7,686 bases of DNA from an uncultured Lachnospiraceae bacterium (GCA_902767065.1 CACXFW010000415.1:1-7686); one strand, 5' to 3'; positions 1 to 6,853 are shown, numbered from the stretch's first letter. Program-made: numbers and translations. Notes: generated by a model not told the origin, from the sequence alone.

Positions 1-1004
1 CACCCCCAGCTGACCTGATAGTCAAACTGATCGTTGTGCTCCTCCAGAAGCCGGATCGCTTCCGTATAGGTCACGCGGCCAAACTCCGAGTTCATCACAT
101 GGTTCAGGCGCTCCAGCAGACCCTTATCCACAAACTGGTTGAAGAACGCCATCTCCTCCGGCGCGTTTTCCAGGACATACGCGAAAATAAACTTGAGCAT
201 GTCCTCCGCAAGATCCATGTCGTCCTCCAGGTCCGCAAATGCGATCTCCGGCTCGATCATCCAGAATTCCGCCGCATGGCGCGTGGTGTTGGAATTCTCC
301 GCGCGGAACGTCGGTCCGAAGGTATAGACATTCCTGAACGCCTGCGCAAACGGCTCCACATCCAGCTGTCCCGAAACGGTCAGGTGGGTTGACTGCCCGA
401 AGAAGTCCTTCGAGAAGTCCACCTCGCCCTCCCCGGTCCTCGGAAGGTCGGAAAGCTCCAGTGTCGTCGCGCGGAACATCTCGCCCGCGCCCTCGGCATC
501 CGTGCCCGTGATGATCGGCGTATGGATATACACGAAATTCCGCTCCTGGAAGAACTTATGGATGGCATAAGCTGCCAGCGAACGCACGCGGAAGGTTGCC
601 TGGAACAGATTCGTCCGCGGTCTCAGATGCGGAACCGTGCGCAGATACTCCACCGAGTGGCGCTTCTTCTGCATCGGGTAATCCGGCGTGGAGGCCCCCT
701 CCAGGACTACGCTGTCCGCCTGGATCTCAAACGGCTGCTTCGCGTCCGGCGTTTCCACCAGCTCGCCCGTCACGATCACGGCACTGCCCACATTAAACCG
801 GGCCACCTTGGCATAGTTCTCCAGCCGGTCCGCGGAAATGACCACCTGCAGCGTCTCAAAGAAGGTTCCGTCATGCAGCACCAGAAATCCGAACGACTTC
901 GAATCACGGATCGAGCGGACCCATCCGCCCACCGTCACCTTCTTCCCGATAAACTCCCCGCGGTTTCTGTATAGCTCCTTCACTGTAACAAATTTCGTGT
1001 CCAT
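1..1004 (-). CDS. asnS: Asparaginyl-tRNA synthetase, N-terminal 334 codons (3' end outside window)
   Basis: Charges tRNA-Asn with asparagine in the cytoplasm; class II aminoacyl-tRNA synthetase of the Asp/Asn/Lys subgroup. The translation starts [14 protein letters not shown], followed by an OB-fold anticodon-binding domain (about residues 20-105, with [18 protein letters not shown]). The catalytic domain follows: [14 protein letters not shown] around 201-214 and class II motif 2 as [21 protein letters not shown] around 233-253. FRAENS followed by TTRH and the GQ..LTVSGQL stretch are typical of AsnS rather than AspS. The frame runs off the left edge after VSWG at residue 334; bacterial AsnS is usually about 460-470 residues, so motif 3 is missing here. 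ATG at 1002-1004 was chosen because it gives the usual N-terminus. Two AAGGAG-like sequences precede it, 2 and 13 bases away, neither ideally spaced. The gene has its own promoter about 40 bp upstream, leaving no room for a T-box leader. Confidence 0.96.
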   Translation of the reverse strand, partial: MDTKFVTVKELYRNRGEFIGKKVTVGGWVRSIRDSKSFGFLVLHDGTFFETLQVVISADRLENYAKVARFNVGSAVIVTGELVETPDAKQPFEIQADSVVLEGASTPDYPMQKKRHSVEYLRTVPHLRPRTNLFQATFRVRSLAAYAIHKFFQERNFVYIHTPIITGTDAEGAGEMFRATTLELSDLPRTGEGEVDFSKDFFGQSTHLTVSGQLDVEPFAQAFRNVYTFGPTFRAENSNTTRHAAEFWMIEPEIAFADLEDDMDLAEDMLKFIFAYVLENAPEEMAFFNQFVDKGLLERLNHVMNSEFGRVTYTEAIRLLEEHNDQFDYQVSWG

Positions 1005-1042
1005 TGCTCCTTATTTTCTCCTTTTCGCAGATTATAGAAAGC

Positions 1043-1051
1043 ATTATATCA
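1043..1051 (-). promoter_or_regulatory. Extended -10 promoter for asnS
   Basis: On the minus strand the sequence reads TGATATAAT, a perfect TATAAT preceded by the extended TGn element. It ends 38 bases before the asnS ATG, so a start of transcription near 1036 gives a leader of about 30 nt. No good TTGACA-like -35 is present at 17-18 bp spacing (TGTATC or CTGTAT), as expected when an extended -10 compensates. A 7-bp dyad, TGGCCGA (1056-1062) and TCGGCCA (1078-1084) with a 15-base loop, covers the region where the -35 would be and could be an operator; no U-tract follows it in either direction. Confidence 0.6.
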
Positions 1052-1098
1052 GGTCTGGCCGATTCGATACAGCGCTTTCGGCCAATTGTCCTTTTATC

Positions 1099-1119
1099 GT
1101 GATACTATTCACAGTCTGT
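1099..1119 (-). repeat. 21-bp dispersed element, copy A (upstream of asnS)
   Basis: Read on the minus strand this is ACAGACT followed by GTGAATAGTATCAC. It matches copy B at 6834-6854 on the plus strand at 19 of 21 positions (T/C at position 7, A/T at position 18). Its core GTGA..TCAC is itself partly dyad-symmetric. It lies in the 155-bp gap between the 847-codon gene and asnS, about 50 bp upstream of the asnS -10 box. The same gap contains a 12-bp palindrome, CTGCCGCGGCAG (1120-1131). I see no clear U-tract terminator after the 847-codon gene. The element may be a regulator site or one of a family of interspersed repeats; the sequence alone does not decide. Confidence 0.5.
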
Positions 1120-1159
1120 CTGCCGCGGCAGGCTGGCCGGGGGTGTGACCTGTTACCTT

Positions 1160-3703
1160 TTATCCCAGGGCCGACTCCGTAAAGCTGTAGAACTCATTTC
1201 CGGACGCCAGGAACAGATCCGTGGAATCCTGGATGCCATAATAATACCATTCATCCTCCCCCGGATTCAGAAGATAGGTGTTGAATTCATCATACCCGAC
1301 GATGCATTTCACCCCTTCGGCGGACATCGCAAGAACCGGCCGGTCATGGGAGACAAAGTACAGAACCTCCTCCAGGGTGCAGCCGCTAAGGTCAATCACC
1401 TGCCTGCCGATCCCCTTCTCCAGCTCCTCAATCTCCAGCGTGCCGGTGCGCATGACCGCCGGAATATCCCGCTGCTCGATCTCATGCTTCGTCTTTCTGT
1501 CGCCGCGGACCCAGACATAGTTCTGGTTGTAATCCACGACCACGCCAAACAGCTCATCCGCCTTGACGATCGCGTCATTCGGGTACGTGCACAGGGCGTC
1601 GAGCCCGCCGGCCGCGTAGATGTAATACAGCCGTTCCGGATCGGAATTCATCGGCATCTCAATCGTATGGACGATTCCCATCAGGGTTTTGCTCGATCCC
1701 ACGGCCGATTCGCCCGGCTCCAGGACCGACCCGACCCGAAGCAGCACGATATTCTGCCTGCGGGAGGTCTCCTTCGTCGCAATGCCCAGGCTCACGTCCT
1801 GTGTCGTATCCGCCGACACAATCTGGTCCGGGGACGCGGGGACATATTTCGCCCCGTCCCACGCAACCCGCTTCAGGTTCAGCAGGTTATCCGACTGTTC
1901 CACTTCCGTCACATACAGGCCGCTCTGCTCGTAGACCTTCACGACATTGCCGCTGCCATCCTCGAAGGTCAGACGGTACATGGGGAAGATTCCTCTCCCG
2001 CCATGCGGGACGGACACATCGTTGACCCGCGCGGTCCCGTAGACCAGGTCCTCCTTCATATAGGTCAGCGGGCGCAGGAACTCATTTTCCCCGCCCTGAA
2101 TCTCCCGGATCTGCCCGGTCTCGAAGTCAATCTCCTCCAACGTGGAGGAGGCGTACATCAGCCCCTCCTTCAGCCAGGCAAAATACCGCCCGCTCTTCGA
2201 GCCCCGGTAGCAGTCATTGTGAATCCCCTCCGCACAGATCTTCACTTCGCCATCCGAAATCGCGACCTGATACAGGACGCCGTCCAGCATCGTCCAGACC
2301 GATCCTGCGTCCTGCGTCAGATACAGACAGTCCAGAAGGTCCATCTGGATGCGCTCGGTGTTCTCCATGCTCTCCAGGAAGCAGAGCTCACGCACCAGGG
2401 AGCTTCCCGCGTTGAAGCTGAACACGCCGATCCCGTTGTCGCCCTCATGCTGGCCGCGGTTCATGTATCCGCCCACGGCAAATACCACATCGCCCTGGGT
2501 GCTGACCTTCAGCACGCGGATCGTGTTCTCCCCGAAGAAGTCACGCTCGTCCATGTTCTCCTGCTGCGGAAATCCGAAGACGCGCGTAAATACATCCGTA
2601 TCCCTCCGGTACGTCCACAGGACGCCTTCCTGCACGAATGCAAGGACGCGCCTTTTCTCATCCGTCATGTATTCGATGTCCTTCTGCGTCACCCCGAGGA
2701 TGATCCCGGCCGCGTCGATCACCTGGTTGGATTCCGGATTGAATACCTGGTCCGTCGTACGGTCAAAGTTCAGCAGGAAGACACGGCTGTCGGTATAGCG
2801 CAGCCGGTAATACTCATGGACGTTGTAGATCTCCGTGCTTCCGTTTTCCGCGGAAGCCGAGATCCGGTAATCCTGCACCATTGTCGCGGTGTTCTCATTG
2901 ATCTCCGTAAGCCGGGGCGTCGGCTTGTAGAAAATCTGCGGATTCAGATCCGCCCAGGTAAGCTGCCGCACACTGTCATGGATATCCATGTGCGCGAGAG
3001 TGCCCTCGACATCCGTCGTATCGTCCGGCTCAACCGTGGCGCCGATCGTGTCAAGGTCCGTCTTGTTGATGCATTTGTCCCAGAAGCCGGCCGCGAAGTT
3101 CAGATAATCGGAGGTATGCAGGCCGTCCGCCAGAAGCACATGCGTGTAGTAATAGATCCCCCGGCCGCCCGTCGTGACCAGGATCTTCAGGACATACTCC
3201 CTGTTCATGAGCATGCCGTTTCCCAGATGCAGCTTCGAGGTAATATAGTCTCCATCGTTCTCCAGCCGCACCACCTTGGTGTTTTCCAGGGACTGCGTTC
3301 CGTCGATCGTCACGACCTCATAGGAAACCGAGTCCACCGCCGCGCCGAAGCTGCGGATCAGGATCGTCACCTCTCTCTGGTCGGTGAGCGGCGTGATGGA
3401 ATAGCGCATCTGCGACACATCCATTTCCCTGCTGTAGCCGTGCAGGCAGTTGAATCGGATCCCTCCCTGCTGCATATAGACCAGAGGAAAGGTGGAACCC
3501 GCCATGACGCCCGCCGTATCAGGCGTCGTACGATTAATATACCGGCTGGCCGCCAGAACCGCGATCACATAGACCGCGATAAAGACGATCACCCGGATGA
3601 AAATGCTGCGAAAACGTCTGAACTGCTCACTCAAGACCGTGCCGTTCCTTTCCTCAGGCATCAGGATCTGTTCATGATCACTAAATGATCCCCGCTGGAT
3701 CAC
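1160..3703 (-). CDS. Membrane-anchored extracytoplasmic protein of unknown function with C-terminal C39-like domain
   Basis: Not a family I can name. From the GTG start, a charged cytoplasmic N-terminus is followed by one transmembrane helix at about residues 33-53 (FIRVIVFIAVYVIAVLAASRY); the remaining roughly 790 residues should lie outside the membrane. The middle (about 270-700) is rich in short beta-strand-like stretches of the type GVLWTYRRDTDVFTRVFGF and DGVLYQVAISDGEVKI, suggesting a beta-propeller-like fold. The last 79 residues (769-847: DLSGCTLEEVLYFVS, RPVLAMS, IVGYDEFNTYLLNP) resemble the C-terminal half of C39-like papain-fold domains, but K799-C800 sits where the catalytic His is expected and Asn813 where DP usually begins. 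The start is uncertain. GTG 3703 opens the frame but sits in the last unit of a 14-bp tandem repeat; ATG 3661 (residue 15) and TTG 3634 (residue 24, preceded by GAGGAAAGGAA) are alternatives. It is probably co-transcribed with the transglutaminase-like gene upstream. Confidence 0.85.
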   Translation of the reverse strand: MIQRGSFSDHEQILMPEERNGTVLSEQFRRFRSIFIRVIVFIAVYVIAVLAASRYINRTTPDTAGVMAGSTFPLVYMQQGGIRFNCLHGYSREMDVSQMRYSITPLTDQREVTILIRSFGAAVDSVSYEVVTIDGTQSLENTKVVRLENDGDYITSKLHLGNGMLMNREYVLKILVTTGGRGIYYYTHVLLADGLHTSDYLNFAAGFWDKCINKTDLDTIGATVEPDDTTDVEGTLAHMDIHDSVRQLTWADLNPQIFYKPTPRLTEINENTATMVQDYRISASAENGSTEIYNVHEYYRLRYTDSRVFLLNFDRTTDQVFNPESNQVIDAAGIILGVTQKDIEYMTDEKRRVLAFVQEGVLWTYRRDTDVFTRVFGFPQQENMDERDFFGENTIRVLKVSTQGDVVFAVGGYMNRGQHEGDNGIGVFSFNAGSSLVRELCFLESMENTERIQMDLLDCLYLTQDAGSVWTMLDGVLYQVAISDGEVKICAEGIHNDCYRGSKSGRYFAWLKEGLMYASSTLEEIDFETGQIREIQGGENEFLRPLTYMKEDLVYGTARVNDVSVPHGGRGIFPMYRLTFEDGSGNVVKVYEQSGLYVTEVEQSDNLLNLKRVAWDGAKYVPASPDQIVSADTTQDVSLGIATKETSRRQNIVLLRVGSVLEPGESAVGSSKTLMGIVHTIEMPMNSDPERLYYIYAAGGLDALCTYPNDAIVKADELFGVVVDYNQNYVWVRGDRKTKHEIEQRDIPAVMRTGTLEIEELEKGIGRQVIDLSGCTLEEVLYFVSHDRPVLAMSAEGVKCIVGYDEFNTYLLNPGEDEWYYYGIQDSTDLFLASGNEFYSFTESALG

Positions 3704-3809
3704 AGCAGCCGGATCATATCATCCTGATCACAGCTGCCTCATCACAGCAGCCTGGTCATAGCCACCTGATCACAGCCGCCTCGTCATACCTGCCTGGTCA
3801 TAGCCACTG
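3698..3809 (-). repeat. Eight 14-bp imperfect tandem repeats at a gene junction
   Basis: On the plus strand the units begin at 3698, 3712, 3726, 3740, 3754, 3768, 3782 and 3796, with forms such as GATCACAGCTGCCT, CATCACAGCAGCCT and GGTCATAGCCACCT. On the coding strand the consensus is RTGAYCAGGCNGCT. Counting the seven complete coding-phase units (start codons 3801 to 3717), the TGA, the GG at positions 8-9, G12 and T14 are invariant, and position 1 is only A or G, while the other positions vary. The array covers the stop codon of the transglutaminase-like gene (3798-3800) at one end and the GTG start of the 847-codon frame (3701-3703) at the other, so it fills the whole intergenic spacer. 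Weak in-phase traces continue to about 3661. Confidence 0.9.
3700..3801 (-). other. Chain of seven overlapping five-codon minicistrons (candidate reinitiation relay)
   Basis: Starting at ATG 3799-3801, which overlaps the TGA stop of the transglutaminase-like gene, each repeat unit encodes five codons and a TGA whose last two bases continue into the next start (ATGA or GTGA). The start codons' first bases are at 3801, 3787, 3773, 3759, 3745, 3731 and 3717, and the eighth, at 3703, opens the 847-codon frame. The peptides are MTRQV, MTRRL, VIRWL, MTRLL, VMRQL, VIRMI and MIRLL, counting the first codon as encoded. All but the last unit carry AGG five bases before the next start, a short Shine-Dalgarno at usable spacing; the last unit has CGG. 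The upstream gene's own end (IQWL-stop) resembles the unit. That the frames exist is read directly; that ribosomes use them is inference. Confidence 0.6.
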
Positions 3810-4988
3810 AATCGTAATGACCAAAAACTCGTCGTCGGTCGCGTAACGGTTGTTCCACGAGCTGACCCCGTGCGTCTCCATCAGATACAGGTCCGCGTCA
3901 TAGTAGAGCCGGTTCGTGAACAGCTCATACTTCGCCGTGTCGTACGCTTCCTGCGTCCCGAACTTCATGACGATCGCGGCCTCCCCGTTGTGGACGGAAT
4001 CCATGAGCGCCTGGTAGATCACGTCCTTGTCCCATGTCTCATAGTACATTCCGTTAATTTTGTAATAGTTGTAACTGTCATCCGTACACGGCGGAAATGT
4101 GACCAGTCCCTCCGGCGTATGTGTCGTCAGGATCTCCTGATCCGTACAGCACAGATAGTTGTAGTTCATGAGCGTAATGCCCGTCCCGTCTTCCATCGAG
4201 CCCGCGAAGACCGGGTCTCCCCAGGTGACGTCCACCTGATAGTAATTGTCGCCGATGCGGACAATGTTCCAGGCATGGTCTCCTCCGCCGATGATCTTGC
4301 CGGTCACATAGGTACAGAAATATCCCATCCGGTGGCAGATGTACTGAAATGCCTTCGCGTACCCTGCGCAGACCGACTGGTGGTTGAGCAGCGCGCTTTG
4401 GATACACTGATTATCCGGCGCGCCGGCATTGTATTCCACCGTGTTGATGAGGTATTCGTAGACGGACTTGATCCTCCCGTAATCCGACCAGGTCGGGTCG
4501 GTCTGGCGGATGCACTCGTCTGCCGCCGCCTCCAGCATCGCGCGCGTGGCGGGACGCTCATTCTCCGGAACCGTGGACTCGATCGTATAGCTCGCCACCA
4601 TCCCGGTGACCGCGTTGGACTGAACCTGCGCGCTCGAGCCGATCCAGAACAGCTCCGGATGGTCCGCGAGCACCGAGTAATACGCCTTCCAGAAATCGTC
4701 CACGCTCACCTGGGCGTAGATCTGAGCGCTGTCCTCCCCGGCGCAAAGACGGGAGTAGAGCTCCCGGTAAGCCTCATTGTAGGAGGATGGCAGGTTGTTG
4801 AAATAATACTCCTCGACTCCGCCGTTGTCCCACTCGGTATCCCCCTCGTGGTAATAGGTGTTCTCGATCAGCCCCGTTCTCACGGCCATCTGCTTCACCG
4901 TCGTGACCGGCACGAAAGCAAACAGAACGCCCGCCACAGCAGCGATCAGAAACAATGTGAATAGTGTTCGCCGAATCAGCTTGCCCAT
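3798..4988 (-). CDS. Membrane-anchored transglutaminase-like (papain-fold) protein
   Basis: A transglutaminase-core superfamily protein of 396 residues, probably a surface-exposed thiol enzyme (peptidase, amidase or acyl transferase); the substrate cannot be told. After a short basic start (MGKLIRRTLF) comes one hydrophobic segment, about residues 9-26, an uncleaved anchor or signal peptide with no lipobox cysteine. A helical region about 60-185 precedes the core, where the catalytic triad is visible: Cys207 in SVCAGYAKAFQ, His238 in GGDHAWN and Asp253 in QVDVTWGD. The roughly 120 residues after the core have no domain I recognise. I chose ATG 4988, five bases after the upstream gene's TAA, because this spacing suits translational coupling; a GTG at 5006 would add six residues (MGQIRS) and overlap the upstream gene by 13 bases. 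Neither start has a strong ribosome binding site. The stop TGA at 3798-3800 lies inside the 14-bp repeat array. Confidence 0.9.
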   Translation of the reverse strand: MGKLIRRTLFTLFLIAAVAGVLFAFVPVTTVKQMAVRTGLIENTYYHEGDTEWDNGGVEEYYFNNLPSSYNEAYRELYSRLCAGEDSAQIYAQVSVDDFWKAYYSVLADHPELFWIGSSAQVQSNAVTGMVASYTIESTVPENERPATRAMLEAAADECIRQTDPTWSDYGRIKSVYEYLINTVEYNAGAPDNQCIQSALLNHQSVCAGYAKAFQYICHRMGYFCTYVTGKIIGGGDHAWNIVRIGDNYYQVDVTWGDPVFAGSMEDGTGITLMNYNYLCCTDQEILTTHTPEGLVTFPPCTDDSYNYYKINGMYYETWDKDVIYQALMDSVHNGEAAIVMKFGTQEAYDTAKYELFTNRLYYDADLYLMETHGVSSWNNRYATDDEFLVITIQWL

Positions 4989-4993
4989 AGATC

Positions 4994-6685
4994 TTATCTG
5001 TCCCACCTGTCACTCAGGCGGTTGATCTCCTCCGTCATCTTCTTGAGATCCTTGTTCGCGCCGCCCTCATTGTGCCGGATGACTGCCATCAGGCGGTTGC
5101 CTGCAGCGACCAGCCTGGTGTAGATCGCCGCGGCCTTCTTGTCCTTCGATACCCTTGTCGCCGCGCCGCGGTCCGAACCCTTCTTCCGGACAACCGCGCC
5201 GCCGTCCTGCTTCTGGATCGCGATCGCTTCACGGTCTTCCTTCTCAATCGGCACCGGCTCCGCTTCTACTTCAAAGGTTCCGGACGCCAGGTCAAAGACG
5301 GTCCCGGAAAACGGCGCGTAGGCGTTGAATCCAAGCTCCTCCTTCAGGCGGTCGCGGAACAGCTCCGTCACCTTGTCCTCGCCGTGGGTAACGAAAACCA
5401 TGTCGGGCTTTCGCCTCAGCGCGCTGATCCACTCCATCAGGCCGATGTTGTCCGCGTGTCCCGATACGCCGGGAAGCTGGCAGATCTCCGCCCGCACCTC
5501 AATCTCCTCACCGAAGAGCTTCACGCTCTCAGCGCCTTCCAGGATCGAGCGTCCGGGCGTCCCGACAGCCTGATAGCCGACGAAGAGGATCGTGCTCTCC
5601 TCCTTCCACAGGTTGTGCTTCAGATGGTGCTTCACGCGTCCCGCGTCGCACATGCCGCTTGCGGAGATAATCACCTTCGGCTCGGGAATGTCGTTGATGG
5701 CTCTTGAATCCTCGCTTGTGACGGCCGTCTTCAGGCCGGCGAACCCGATCGGGTTGATGCCTGTCGCCAGAAGCTCCTTCGCCTCATCGTCAAAATCGCT
5801 GAACATCCGCTCCCGGAAAATGTTCGTCGCCTCGATGGCGAGCGGGGAGTCGACATAGACCTCGAAGTTGTCGTGTCCGCTGATCATGTTATTCTGCTTG
5901 ATATCCCGGATGAAATAGAGCATCTCCTGCGTACGCCCGACCGCAAACGAGGGGATCACGACGTTGCCGCCCCTGTCGAAGGTGCGCTGGAGCACGTCCG
6001 CCAGCGCCGCCGCGTAATCGTCATGCACCGGCCTGTCGTGCGTCCTGTCTCCGTACGTGGATTCCATGATGACGTAATCCGCCTCTTCCGGCAGGGTCGG
6101 GCTGGAAATCAGCGGCTGGTGCTTATTGCCGATATCTCCCGAGAAAATGACCCGTTTGGTCAGATCCCCTTCCGTGATCGTCATATCGATCGAACTCGAT
6201 CCGAGCAGATGGCCCGCATCGATGAACTTGATCCGGATCCCGTCCGCGATATAGGTTATCTTCTCATATTCTACAGAGACAAAGCAGGTGATCGCCCCCT
6301 CGGCATCCTGCTGGTTATACAGCGGCTCCACCATATCCCGGCCCGCGCGCTCCGCCTTGCGGTTTTTCCACTCGGCTTCAAATTCCTGAATGTGCGCGGC
6401 GTCCAGAAGCATGATGCGGCACAGCGCCGCGGTTCCGCCCGTCGCAAAGATCTGCCCGCGGAATCCATGCTTGTAAAGCAGCGGGAGCAGTCCCGAGTGA
6501 TCCATGTGCGCGTGCGTCAGCAAAACCATATCGATCTCGCCCGCCGGCACCGGGATCGGTTTATTCTCATACAGATCCGGTCCCTGCTCCAATCCGCAGT
6601 CGATCAGGATCTTCTTCCCGCACGCCTCCAGATAATAGCAGCTTCCGGTCACTTCGTGTGTCGCACCTACAAATGTCAGTTTCAT
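4994..6685 (-). CDS. Beta-CASP metallo-beta-lactamase-fold ribonuclease-like protein
   Basis: A 563-residue protein of the beta-CASP group (CPSF73-like and Thermus TTHA0252-like), known as zinc-dependent RNA endo- and exonucleases acting in the cytoplasm. The metal motif HAHMDH is at residues 58-63, further ligands are His159 (DAGH) and Asp184 (FSGDIG), motif A is Glu208 in MESTYGD, motif B is His410 in VSGHAD and motif C is His434 in THGE. PSFAVGRTQE (245-254) and SASGMCDAGR (341-350) are also typical. All expected catalytic residues are present, so it should be active. TTHA0252-type enzymes end near residue 430-460; here about 95 extra residues follow: an acidic stretch (471-490), a basic linker (about 500-520) and a helical tail. 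ATG 6685 has AGAAAGGA upstream at slightly long spacing. It heads the three-gene minus-strand cluster; the next gene starts five bases after its stop. Confidence 0.95.
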   Translation of the reverse strand: MKLTFVGATHEVTGSCYYLEACGKKILIDCGLEQGPDLYENKPIPVPAGEIDMVLLTHAHMDHSGLLPLLYKHGFRGQIFATGGTAALCRIMLLDAAHIQEFEAEWKNRKAERAGRDMVEPLYNQQDAEGAITCFVSVEYEKITYIADGIRIKFIDAGHLLGSSSIDMTITEGDLTKRVIFSGDIGNKHQPLISSPTLPEEADYVIMESTYGDRTHDRPVHDDYAAALADVLQRTFDRGGNVVIPSFAVGRTQEMLYFIRDIKQNNMISGHDNFEVYVDSPLAIEATNIFRERMFSDFDDEAKELLATGINPIGFAGLKTAVTSEDSRAINDIPEPKVIISASGMCDAGRVKHHLKHNLWKEESTILFVGYQAVGTPGRSILEGAESVKLFGEEIEVRAEICQLPGVSGHADNIGLMEWISALRRKPDMVFVTHGEDKVTELFRDRLKEELGFNAYAPFSGTVFDLASGTFEVEAEPVPIEKEDREAIAIQKQDGGAVVRKKGSDRGAATRVSKDKKAAAIYTRLVAAGNRLMAVIRHNEGGANKDLKKMTEEINRLSDRWDR

Positions 6686-6738
6686 AACGGCACCCGTCCT
6701 TTCTGCGGTCTGGAACAGTTTCTGTGCTTATGATACAG

Positions 6739-6762
6739 TCTGATTTTATCAGAATTTTTTTT
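6739..6762 (+). terminator. Small hairpin plus T8 tract, possible plus-strand terminator
   Basis: On the plus strand, TCTGAT and ATCAGA pair around a TTT loop and are followed by AA and eight Ts (6755-6762). The stem is only six pairs and AT-rich, so it would be weak. It would stop transcripts entering antisense from the ribonuclease-like gene before they reach the rhomboid gene. The same bases form the palindrome on the minus-strand -10 box, which may be their real role. Confidence 0.3.
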
Positions 6763-6771
6763 GGATGTACA
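6743..6771 (-). promoter_or_regulatory. Promoter for the three-gene minus-strand cluster, with palindrome over the -10
   Basis: On the minus strand, -35 TGTACA (6766-6771) is separated by exactly 17 bases from -10 TAAAAT (6743-6748), which is preceded by the extended TGA. The spacer contains an A8 run. The -10 lies inside a palindrome, TCTGAT-AAA-ATCAGA (6739-6753), a natural place for a repressor site. The leader to the ATG at 6685 would be about 50 nt. The box matches are good but not perfect and there is no experimental support. Confidence 0.55.
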
Positions 6772-6808
6772 CGCTTCAATTGCGATATACTTTCATCAGC
6801 AGCTATGT

Positions 6809-6853
6809 TGTTACTATTCACGGCCCCTTCCCCACAGACCGTGAATAGTAACA
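6809..6853. repeat. 15-bp perfect inverted repeat with 15-base loop in the rhomboid upstream region
   Basis: TGTTACTATTCACGG (6809-6823) is the exact reverse complement of 6839-6853; the loop is 6824-6838 (CCCCTTCCCCACAGA). The stem would be stable in RNA or act as a large dyad in DNA. No T-tract follows on either strand, so it is not a simple intrinsic terminator. It lies 49 bases before the rhomboid TTG. The right arm overlaps the 21-bp element also found upstream of asnS. Confidence 0.8.

Noticed and set aside
1120..1131. CTGCCGCGGCAG palindrome as terminator of the 847-codon gene.
   Set aside because: It folds without a loop of usable size and no U-tract follows in the minus-strand direction.
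1005..1159. T-box riboswitch upstream of asnS.
   Set aside because: The good -10 box lies about 40 bp from the start codon, leaving a leader of about 30 nt with no room for a T-box and no T-box consensus in the gap.
2132..2150. 8-bp inverted repeat CTCCTCCA-ACG-TGGAGGAG within the 847-codon gene.
   Set aside because: It lies within ordinary codons (Ser-Ser-Thr-Leu-Glu-Glu), has no U-tract, and is explained by codon bias.
1145..3688. 847-codon open frame on the plus strand, antisense to the 847-residue membrane protein, and similar long antisense frames at 3870-4964, 5072-5707 and 5873-6733.
   Set aside because: The antisense codons are in register with the sense codons, so an antisense stop needs a sense TTA, CTA or TCA. 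These codons are avoided in the real genes, which leaves the mirror frame open. The antisense translations are rich in Arg, His, Leu and Pro, and lack recognisable motifs.
3698..3809. CRISPR-like array or iteron set made of the 14-bp repeats.
   Set aside because: The units abut directly without spacers, are too short and degenerate for CRISPR, and there is no replication or Cas gene nearby; the RTGA phase fits a translational junction better.
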